From Emydura subglobosa (taxonomy: Eukaryota > Chordata > Testudines > Chelidae), in NCBI GenBank assembly GCA_007922225.1, contig ML680053.1, positions 8,540,217 to 8,604,216 on the forward strand: a DNA stretch of 64,000 bases, written 5' to 3'. The notes below the pieces were generated by a model, which worked only from the letters and a program-made list of their open reading frames with translations, was not told the origin of the DNA and ran no database searches. The translations under genes and the position numbers were made by a program. Positions within the stretch are counted from its first letter, which is position 1. Every line of letters begins with the position of its first letter. Of the stretch, positions 55,690 through 64,000 are shown piece by piece.

Positions 55690-56995
55690 TTGTCTCCCTT
55701 GGTTTATTTCCTGATACTGCCTCATTATCAGGATTGCTTTGCAGAGAATAAAGTTACCGAGAGCTTTGGGTTTAATGAACCCCAGGTAACATGACCAATG
55801 AAGCAATGTTCCTGCAATAGCCGCTTCTCTCCCCAGTTGCACCACCATGCTCTGTTTGTTGCCCAGGATTGGCAGAGTCCAGAGTTCAGGCAGATAAGTC
55901 TCCAGCCCCATATGGGAAGTGCTGCCTGGTCTGCTCTTGGTGCTCTATCAATTAACCCAGCTGTAGTGATTTCAGCTTTATTTACTGCTGAATACAGAGG
56001 CCCTCACCACACACCAGAGTTCCTCAGCTGTGCTACTACACTCTGTAGCTTCAACAATATCCACCTCTGTGCCATCACCCGCCTCAAAGCCTTCTATGCA
56101 CCTGTTCTGGGCAGTTGCCCATCTCAAAGTCACCTCTTTGCAAAGTGTTCAGGGAGAAAACAATGGCATGGAGAACCCTGAACAGAGTCCTTGCCATGTA
56201 GGAGGCACTCCCACCACAAGGCAGGAAATCCCTTTCCTCGCTCTTTCTCTCAGGTTTTATCCAGGCTCTGCTACCCAACCATGCCAGGATGAGGTTTTGG
56301 TCAGGGTCTCCACTCAGCCCAAGCACATTTGGTGCAGTTCTCTTACCCCTGCCGTTCAATCGTTTCCCCTTGCTCACCCACGGAGATCTCCCTCCCCTAT
56401 GGGGCCTCTGTCTACCTGGAGTTCTCAAGTAGCTCTGGGCCACTCTTCTCCCTGTTCAGCAACAGGTATCAAAAGTGAGCTTCTTATGCTCTGTGGCTTC
56501 AGGCCACAGGGCTTATGCTACAGTTGGCAGCCATGTTGGTATCTCTGTTGAGACTGCCAAAGACTGAATGGACAAATATCCTCTCATCCCTGAGGACAGA
56601 GAGGTCTTTTCAGATAAAAGTTGTAGGATGGAGTAAGGGAACTTCCCCATCCCCTGATTATGAGACGCCTGCTCTGGAGAGAGAAGGAGGTCTTCAGACT
56701 CCAGTGCTGTCAATCTGCCAGCAAAGTCACATAATGTCACACAGTCACATAATCAAAGGATTAAAATTGAAGTCATTTAGTAAATGCTAAGTGCATGGCT
56801 TCCAGACTCACTTAGTTTGCATGGGAAGGATCTGTGATATATTCATTTTAACTTGCATTTTTAGACAACTGTCACTTTTCTACAATGAGATGTAGGAAGG
56901 CCTTGTCATCGTCTCAAGGAAGCACTCATGTTTCCTGGCCACACAGCAGAGCCGATTGTGCAGAGTGAATTTCATAGCCTTCTCATTCCAGTGCT
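55690..56995. other. Unassigned, GC-richer
   Basis: Long frames occur on both strands (56030-56551 and 56084-56443), overlapping one another, with no recognised domain. This suggests composition, not coding. Confidence 0.35.
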
Positions 56996-56999
56996 TAGC

Positions 57000-57190
57000 A
57001 GATAGATCCCGAAACGGGGACTTGGGAAACCTGGGTTATATTCCTGGTTCTGTCCTTGGGCAAGTCACTTGACATCAGTTTCCCCACCTGTGAAATGGGG
57101 ATAATGACTGACTTCCTTTATAGAGTGCTTTGAGGTCTACTAATGGACAGTGCTAGATAAGAACTAGGTGTTATTATTACCAATAGCTTT
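57000..57190 (+). repeat. MIR SINE
   Basis: 'tgtccttgggcaagtcactt', 'catcagtttccccacctgtg' and 'aaatggggataatgactgac', then 'gtgttattattacc', are MIR landmarks. Confidence 0.8.
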
Positions 57191-57194
57191 TTAA

Positions 57195-58580
57195 GATCTT
57201 ATTCTGAACCACCGAATTCAATGGCAGCTTTGCCATTGATTCCTATCAAAGCAGGATTTGGTCCTGAATGATTGTAAATGAGCAGTATTTATTAAAGTCG
57301 CAGAAGATAGACTTAGGTTGCTGCACGTAGCACTCCTTTCAGTTCACAGCTTGTCCACTAAGGTGGCACAAATAGGTAGACGAAGTGCGTGTGTGCGAGC
57401 GCATTTGTACAAAGCACACGCTGCAACGTGTCCCAGCTCATCCATTTCAATAAATGTACAGATCAATGCTGTATTGGGAAGCTGCAGCTGTAACTTAAAT
57501 CCAGAATGAATCTACCAATAAAACAGAGAGAAGGAGAGAGACCACTTTCAGAATCAGATGCCATTACATCCAGCAGTCAGAAAGGTTCTATTGTCTCCAC
57601 AAAAGCATTCCAATTGAGACCACATTGTATCTGTCCTCAGGGGAGCCTTTTAAATGACAGTGTAAGATGGAGCTTGAATTTCAAAATGCTGAAGTCATTC
57701 AGTATAATAGGGTAGGGGAGAGGTCCCAATATACAGATAAAGTCATTTTAATTGACTGTAACAAATATGGATGAAGGGGGAGATTTTCAATAGCATATGT
57801 GGGAGGTAGGTGCCCATGTACCCCTGAACGTGTCCCTGGATAACAGGACAAGCCCTGTCAGAAAACTTTGGATACCTATCTCAAGGGGCAAGTCACAGGT
57901 CACCCAGCAGGTAGCAATGGGCCTAGAACTAGGCCCAGTGTCATACCTATCCTAATTAGAGTTGGACAAAGACGGAAAATATTTATACAAACATAACATG
58001 TTCAATAGCTGACAGGAAAATAATTGTTTGCAAACTCAGCCATTTCACACAATTTATTTGAAGAAAAATGCCAAAATTTGATGGAGAAATTATTCACAAT
58101 AAATAAATCAACCAATTCTAATCTTTTATTGAGTGTTAACTTCTCTTCATTGGACCAGATCCTCAATTAATATATACTGAAGTTAGTCAAGCTACATCAG
58201 TTTCCACCAGCTGGGGAGCTGACTCCATTTTTGCTAATCTGATTGCTTTTACAAAAGTAATCCCCCTTGTCACATTTTCAACTTTTAATTAGCATAAAAA
58301 ATTTGATTGTGTACTTTGCAGCTGTACCCAAACCCTGGGGAGGGAGATAAATGAGTTAAAACAGTTAAGAAAATTAGGGGGGGGACATTTTTTAATTAAA
58401 AAAAGTAAAGCTCCAAAAACAATTTTTTCCCCCTTTTACTGGAGTTCAGTCTGATTTTTGTTCTTGCTGTTCGCTACACTTGTTCTTATAGCATTTGTCA
58501 CTTGCTATGCTAGTGTTAGGCCTACATTTTCAAACCCTGGTACCTAAGGTCAGACTCTTAAATCCATATTTAAAAGTTTT
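57195..58580. other. Unassigned
   Basis: No feature can be supported in this mostly AT-rich stretch. Confidence 0.35.
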
Positions 58581-58583
58581 GCC

Positions 58584-58643
58584 CTGATTTTCAAAGGTGC
58601 TGAATGCTTTCAGCTCCCTAAGTGATTAGGATTTCTGAAAATC
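58584..58643. repeat. Short dyad fragment
   Basis: 'ctgattttcaaaggtgctga' and the inverse of 'ttctgaaaatcac' form the two ends, as in 11906-11981. It abuts the CR1 3' end that begins near 58640. Confidence 0.45.
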
Positions 58644-58953
58644 ACAGAAATGTAGGGCTGGAAGGGATCTCGAAAGGTCATCTAGTCTAGTCCCCTGCAC
58701 TGAGGCAAGACCAAGTACACCTAAACAATCCCTTATGGAAGTTTATCTAACCTGTTCTTGAAAAGTTCCAATGACAAAGATTCTGCAACCTCCCTTAGAA
58801 GCCTGTTCCAGTGCTTAACTATCCTTATAGTTAGAAAGCTTCTCCTAATGTCTAGCCTAAAACTCCCTTGCTGCAAATTAAGCATGTTACCTTTTGTCCT
58901 ACCTTCAGTGAACATAAAGAACAATCAATCGCCATCCCCTTTATAACAGCTTA

Positions 58954-59358
58954 TGAGAGGGCCCTATTAGTATCACCCTGGTCACCCAGGTTGCTGCAGC
59001 ACTGGAAAGAGTGCTGGCTTAAGTGAAGCCAATTAGTCAGTCTCTGCTGGGGATTATTGACACTTGGGTAGCAATTGCTGGGCTAATGGGGCAATTGGCT
59101 CACTGACTAGGAGGATATGAGTGGGAGGAACAGGAAGCCAGGGGAGCTCAGAGAGGGAGCCTGGGATGAGCAGTGAAGGCTGCATGGAAACATCATCTTG
59201 TTGGAAGCCTGCAGTACACATTAAGCTTTGAAAGGAAAGAAGAAATACCACATGTGATGACAGGGTAACCAGCTGGTGTGTATCGTGACTGTGAGACCAC
59301 AGGAACTGGCTGGGCAGTGCGGTACACTGGGTAGTGACCGAGGTGCCCTGGGGGCATT
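58954..59358. mobile_element. LTR-like insertion, 405 bp
   Basis: The CR1 sequence before it ('ctttataacagctt') and after it ('cttttaacatatttgaata') is continuous in related copies. The flanks GCTTA (58949-58953) and GCTTT (59359-59363) look like a 5 bp duplication. The left end is TG, but the right end (ATT) is not the expected CA, so the type is uncertain. Confidence 0.5.
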
Positions 59359-59855
59359 GCTTTTAACATATTTGAATACTGTTATCAGGTTCCTCCTCAG
59401 TCTTCATTTTTCAAGACAAAACCTGCTAAGTTTTTTTTAAGCGTTCCCTTAGTGCTCATGTTTGCTAAACCTTTCCTCATTTTTGCTGAATTGTCCACAT
59501 CTTCTGATAGTTTGGTGTCCAGAAATGCATACAGAACTCCAGTAGAGGCCTCACCAGTGCTGACTGGAGTGGGTTAATTACCTCCTATTTCTTATATACA
59601 CAACACCCCAGAATGATATTAACGCTTTTTCACATCGTCACATTGGTGGTTCACATTTAATTTGTGATCCGCTATAACCCCCAGATCCTTTTCAGCAGTA
59701 CTACTGTCTAGCAAGTTATTCCCCACTTTGTAGCTGTGCATTTGATTTTTCCTTCTTAAGTGGAATACTTTGCACTTGTCTTTATTTAATTTCTTCTTAT
59801 TGATTTCAGACCAGTTCTTCAATTTATCAAGGTCATTTTCAATTCTAACCCTGTC

Positions 59856-60243
59856 CTATAAGGTGCTTGCAATCCTTCTCAACTTGGTGTCATCCACAAA
59901 TGTTATAAGCATGTTCTTCGCTCCATTATCCTCGTCATTAATGAAAATATTGACTAGTATCAGACCCAGGACAGACTCTGGCAAGACCCCACTGGATACA
60001 CCCTCCCGTTGGTAACTATTTTCTGAGTACAGTGTAATTTCATCTAGACCACATTTCCCTAGTTTGTCTATGGACACGGTAGACTGTGTCAAAAGACTTA
60101 CTGAAATCAAGATATATCACACTGACAACTCCTTCCCTACCCACTAGGCCATTAACCATAACAGAGAAGTAAATTAAGTTGGTTTGGCATGACTTGTTCT
60201 TGACAAATCTACCCGTATTTCCCCATGTATAAGAAGCTCCCAT
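59856..60243 (-). pseudogene. CR1 reverse transcriptase palm remnant
   Basis: The frame 60243-60040 has KNKSCQTNLI and VSVIYLDFSKSFDTVY, with the first palm aspartate kept. The frame 60110-59856 has GVLPESVLGLILVNIFINDEDN and ITFVDDTKLRRIAST, with FVDD intact (59900-59889). The two frames overlap out of phase, so a frameshift separates two otherwise conserved motifs. Confidence 0.85.
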
Positions 60244-60298
60244 GTATAAGACGCACCTTAATTTTGGGGCCCGAAATTTGAAAAAAAATGTATTACAT

Positions 60299-60643
60299 CA
60301 GCGGTTCTCAACCTTCTTTCCCCCTAGTACCACTCGGGCCAGGTACAGTCGGGTCAAGTACCACTTGACCCGACTGTACCCGACCCGAGTACCACTCGGG
60401 GGAAAAAAGGGAGGGGACTTGCGGCGGGGTTTCGCGGAGGCAGTGGGAGAGATTTCCGGCACAGCTTCCCGGCGGCAGGGAGAGACGGGCGGCGGGGTTT
60501 TGTGGCGGAAGCAATACCTGCCGCCGAAACCCTTTTGCCCGTTCCCCTTCTTCACCGGCAAAGCTTCGCAGGGGTGGGAGGGAGGGCCCATTCGGCGGTG
60601 GCGGCGGCGTGAGTACCACCCAGCCCTGGGGTAAGTACCACTG
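60299..60643. mobile_element. hAT-like GC-rich element nested in the mariner-like element, 345 bp
   Basis: The left end CAGCGGTTCTCAACC and the right end TAAGTACCACTG (inverse CAGTGGTACTTA) are consistent with hAT-type ends. The flanks TATTACAT and TATAAGAC match at only five of eight bases. The interior is CCG/CGG-rich and shares a segment with 20110-20175. It contains the hairpin at 60343-60379. Confidence 0.6.
60343..60379. repeat. Perfect hairpin, 17 bp arms, 3 bp loop
   Basis: GTACAGTCGGGTCAAGT (60343-60359), loop ACC, then the exact inverse ACTTGACCCGACTGTAC (60363-60379). 'GTACCACTCGGG' stands in direct orientation on both sides (60328-60339 and 60389-60400), so the duplication and the inversion are linked. 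Confidence 0.95.
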
Positions 60644-60879
60644 TATAAGACGCACCCAGTTTTTAGACCCCAAATTTTTCGAAAAAAGGTGCGTCTTATA
60701 CATGGGGAAATACGGTATGTTGGATATTACTTAGAGCCATATTATCCTATAGGTGCTGACAAATTGCTTAATAATTTCTTCAAGTAATTTTCCAAGTATC
60801 GAGATTAGGCTGACCGGTCAATAATTCCCCAGGTCCTCTTTATTCCCCTTTTTAAAGATAAAATCAGGGCTTATATTTT

Positions 60880-61895
60880 GCTGCCTGTAACAGGGCCTCC
60901 CCAAATACAGCATCAGATCCTGCCTTGGTTTCCCCACTCTCGTAAGATGGTGCACCAACTAGTCAGTATTTCAGAGGCACTCTCCTCAGTATCAATATTT
61001 TCTTCCCTTTTCCCAAGGATGCATTTCTTGTTCAAATACACACACAGTTCAACATCAATCAATAGAGTCAAAGTAGATCCTGTCACCTAGATCCTCCTAT
61101 GGCCTCTGCCACACAAGCTTCTGCTGCTGCCTGCATAGCAGGTATCCCCAGCCAGGTCTCTTTCATAACTGATGTGCCAAGCCTCCCTCCAGATCCTTTT
61201 CCTGACCCAAGATCTCCTGCAGCTCTCCCCATTGCGTGGCCCTTTATCTTACAACCAGGGAGGAAGCAGTTTAGTTACATGTGGGGGCTAAGCCCAACTG
61301 CCATAAAGGGTCATCCCACCCTGTGATGGTGCCTAAATACGGATTAAGGAGGTTAACTGTAGGAACCTATATTTGCAGATGTTGACCATACAGCCTAAAC
61401 TTTTATTTAGTGGTCCCAAAATGTGACTGGAATTTACATCTTTGGGGGAGTGGGGATGAAATCTGGGTATAAGGTGATAGATATTTCCTGTAATAGTGGC
61501 TGGCATCCACATTGTTAAATGATCCATTGCAATGATTCTCCTTTGAATTTTTAATCTTTTGATTTTCATATGCTGTGTGAGCTGAGACGTTTGATGATTT
61601 GCAGCTATGCTGGCTTCTGATCTCTCTGGTGACTTTTTTTTTTTTTTGTGCCAAGCACCCTAGCAAAATTACACTAATAGGCTCTGACATATGTTGTGTC
61701 AATTCTGTCTAGGCCACTTGAGTCCACCTCCCTACCCTACATTTGCTGTCTCAGCTTTGAATACAGATGTTCGTGACAGTCATCCCAGGAGCGTGTCACA
61801 GTACCTTTTGCGTGAAGTTTTCAGTAATCCCTATCCTCCTGATAACACCAGCCTTGGAAGCAAAAGCATTTAGAATCATACGAAGAAGAATTTGC
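60880..61895. other. Unassigned
   Basis: A T run lies at 61636-61647. No other feature can be supported. The frames at 61333-61702 are on one strand but share no recognisable motif. Confidence 0.35.
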
Positions 61896-61901
61896 TATGA
61901 G

Positions 61902-62533
61902 CAGTGGTGGGTTAACGCACAGGCCCATGGGGCCCATGCCCAGGGGCCCCAAACAATTTGGGCGACCCCGCAGGAGCACCAGAACCTGTGCAGGAGTGCG
62001 GGGCCACCAGCGCCAGAACTGTGACCCTGTCCCCTGCTCCTCCTCTTCACCCAGAAGCCAGGGCCAGGCCATGGTAAGAGCCACCCAGGAAGCCTGGGCC
62101 GCTGTAGGGAGCCCTGGACCCTCCACCTGCCCTGGACAGGGGGACTAGGGTGCATGAGAGCAGCTCCCAGCCCGTGTCCCCACGCCCCAGGACATGCCCA
62201 CAGCGGCCCAGGCTCCCTGAGTAGCAGTTACCACACCCTGGATCCAGCTTCCAGCCTGGCCAGGGGGCAGGGCCTCAGAGGGAGAAGGAAAAGTGGGAGG
62301 GGCAACTAAGACTCACCTTAGCCCCGCACCAGAAAGAGGCTGGCTCCACTAGCAGGGTCTGCATGAAGCACAAGCTCTGCCGCCTCTGCTTCATGCCTGC
62401 CTGAGGCTACTATGCCCACATTCAAAAGTGGGTGGGCATGGCCGCCCGGCTCCAGTTCCCCCGGACCCCTCGGGTGTGGGGGGCCCAAATGTTCTTTGTG
62501 CCCCGGTCCCCACTAAATCTTAATCCACCTCTG
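61902..62533. mobile_element. hAT-like non-autonomous element, 632 bp
   Basis: The ends CAGTGGTGGGTTAA and TTAATCCACCTCTG (inverse CAGAGGTGGATTAA) form a 14 bp inverted repeat with two mismatches. The 8 bp flanks are not clearly duplicated. The interior is GC-rich with many overlapping frames on both strands, none recognisable. Confidence 0.6.
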
Positions 62534-62908
62534 GTCTGAGCAGACTAATATTTATTCCTGAGTTTCTTGTGTCTGGAAGTAAGGTACAACATCCAGATAG
62601 GGTTATTTTAACGAGCCAGAGTCTGCTCTTGGGTATGCCACTTAGGTACATTGGTTCAAATGAAGAGTAAATTCCAGTAGATTTAGACCGGTGTCAATGA
62701 GATCAAAATCTGGACCCAAATCTGATTACTTTTGGCTGAGGCATAATGCAAAGATCATCTGTTTTCTCAGCTGTCAGCTGGGGAAGGATTTGCTGTAGGT
62801 GGTAAGATTCTGCCTCCAATGAAGCCTTTTTTAGGATTCGCGTTGCTCAGCAGTATATTGTGTTTTTTAAATCTGGAAGATCACTCAGCGCATCGGATGG
62901 ATATATAT

Positions 62909-63125
62909 CAGGGGTGGCCAAACTTACTGCCCCTCCCGCAAGACTCTCCTCCCCGCTGGGCAGACTCCTCTAGCCTGACCCTCCCGGCCGCAGGGCAGAT
63001 GATCCAAGCTCCCCTCCTCAGTCTGGTAGATGGAGAATTGGGATGGGGGATACGGGGGCTCCGTGAGCTGCATTTTAACTGTAAAAGAGCCACATGCAGC
63101 TCAGGAGCCATAGTTGGCCACCCCT
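62909..63125. mobile_element. hAT-type non-autonomous element, 217 bp
   Basis: The ends CAGGGGTGGCCAAACTTACT and GTTGGCCACCCCTG are inverted, and the flanks ATATATAT are identical on both sides (62901-62908 and 63126-63133). The body matches the element at 19256-19466, including 'ttttaactgtaaaagag'. It is the cleaner of the two copies. Confidence 0.85.
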
Positions 63126-63133
63126 GATATATA

Positions 63134-64000
63134 TTATGGGCTCACTGGAGGAGTTCTGAGTTCTTAATACAGAGACAAATAAAGGCCACTCGCACCAGCA
63201 ACCTTGAGGGTGGTAAATTCTGCAGCAGTTCAAGAGACATTTCAGTTCATTTTAGATTCTAAGGGCCCAGTTTTTTCTTCATGGTGTCATGCAAGAGGAA
63301 CTGAATCCTTGCAACTGAGATATAATTGGGCCTTGAAGTTGTGCAAGCAGAGGGTGCAAAGATATTAACTCTCCCCTTAGGCAGCTGACCTGTGGAAAAG
63401 TATATAAGAAACCCAAAGAAGCTGCCTAGTTAGCCTAGCTAGTGGTTTCCAAAGCCACCTTAAAGTCTATAAATCTATGTTCTTCTGAACACATAGCCAT
63501 TGTCACCTCTTTCATGGGACTGAGTACGTCGATGATGTAGCCATGATGCAGTACCCCACCCCTGGCAAAAGATGGGCAGAAATAATCCTATGCCAGTCTA
63601 ACAGGATTTATGCATGATCCACTACCCGACCAGAAATGCAAGCTCTAGCTCAAAGAAATGGTGTGCAGTGTAAAGGAGAAGGAAGATGTAAAGAAAGCAA
63701 GACAAAAATTACTTCTCACTGTGCCCAAAGGAAATAAATGTGGATTTGAATAGAACAGCCAGCTATAAGCTAGTGATCTTGATAATGCAGAGAGAAAGGA
63801 AGGGCATAATATAACTGCTCACAGAGCTGGGGTTGAATTGTAAATCCACTGATGGAAGTACAGTCAGTCACCATAGCTAAGAGTTAACGTCCAGTTAATG
63901 CATATTTGGTGCCCTTACCACTTTCCAGTTTTGTACACTCTTTCCAAAGTGAGGAAACTAGAACTGGAGATAGTATTCAGTAAGAATCTCACTAATTCTG
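63134..64000. other. Unassigned
   Basis: No supported feature up to the window end. Confidence 0.35.

Larger units (their letters stand above)
60212..60715. mobile_element. Tc1/mariner-like non-autonomous element, 504 bp, with a nested insertion
   Basis: The left end (CCGTATTTCCCCATGTATAA, with one extra C) and the inverse of the right end (CCGTATTTCCCCATGTATAA) agree over more than 20 bp. TA flanks both sides (60210-60211 and 60716-60717). 'aagacgcacc' motifs follow inside each end. The 60299-60643 block interrupts it. Confidence 0.8.
58640..60875 (-). mobile_element. CR1 LINE, antisense, with two nested insertions
   Basis: Minus frames at 58924-58733 (FRLDIRRSFLTIRIVKHWNRL), 59822-59619 (KDLGVIADHKLNVNHQCDDVKK), 60110-59856 and 60243-60040 cover CR1 ORF2 from the RT to the C-terminus. 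It is interrupted at 58954-59358 and 60212-60715. It is a close relative of the 26.6-28.4 kb and 53-54.8 kb copies. Confidence 0.85.

Noticed and set aside
56030..56551. 173 aa plus-strand frame
   Set aside because: It overlaps long frames on the other strand (56084-56443) and another plus frame, with no domain, splice signals or family resemblance.
60242..60703. Frames of 97-131 aa on both strands
   Set aside because: They fall inside nested non-autonomous transposons. The proline/arginine-rich products reflect GC-rich repeats.
1..64000. Bacterial-type features such as operons, ribosome binding sites or insertion sequences
   Set aside because: All recognisable content is vertebrate retroelements and non-autonomous DNA transposons. 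Short frames on all six frames are background.

Overview
The window looks like intergenic or intronic DNA from a non-avian sauropsid, most likely a turtle, with a crocodilian as the main alternative. The base composition is AT-leaning, there are no operons or long open frames, and the whole stretch is packed with CR1-group LINEs, MIR and L2 fragments, hAT and mariner-like non-autonomous DNA elements, and solo-LTR-like blocks. I found no host exon, RNA gene or CRISPR array that I can defend. Every open frame that makes sense as protein belongs to a retroelement. The lineage call is inference; nothing here identifies a species.

Layout. 1-2.2 kb is unassigned. 2.2-6.5 kb holds a MIR/L2 fragment, a 3' LINE tail and an antisense LINE endonuclease region that is split by a 1.35 kb GC-rich solo-LTR-like element. 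6.8-15.2 kb is sparse: CR1 tails, MIR/L2 fragments, a pyrimidine-rich tract and a tRNA-like dyad element. 16.1-21.1 kb is the best-preserved retroelement, an antisense CR1-like LINE with remnants of an esterase ORF1, the endonuclease and the reverse transcriptase, interrupted by at least four later insertions. 21.4-22.1 kb carries CR1 and repeat fragments. 22.66-24.22 kb is a second GC-rich LTR-like element of the same family as the one at 4.2 kb. 25-31.8 kb carries several CR1 copies in both orientations, one containing an hAT element that itself contains a CR1 tail. 31.8-35.7 kb has an inverted-repeat element, a Jockey/Zenon-like LINE in a twin-priming arrangement and a CR1 tail. 36-52 kb is mostly old fragments and fold-back elements. 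52.6-54.8 kb has a MIR split by an 88 bp dyad element, then a sense CR1 of about 1.65 kb. 55-58.6 kb is sparse. 58.6-60.9 kb is an antisense CR1 holding an LTR-like insertion and a mariner-like element that in turn holds a GC-rich hAT-like element. 61.9-63.1 kb has two hAT-type elements.

The most notable item is the pair of GC-rich elements at 4.21-5.56 kb and 22.66-24.22 kb. Both begin TGTA and end ACA, are flanked by 5 bp target duplications, and have a TATA box, a downstream frame with a shared acidic peptide (LEELPSAD...LPDLP) and a minisatellite with a period of about 43 bp. I cannot tell without a search whether this family is already catalogued. Other points of interest are a LINE esterase with its catalytic serine codon changed, a perfect 17 bp-arm hairpin inside nested transposons, two hAT-like elements with different ends but a shared GC-rich core, and several insertions that can be dated relative to one another.
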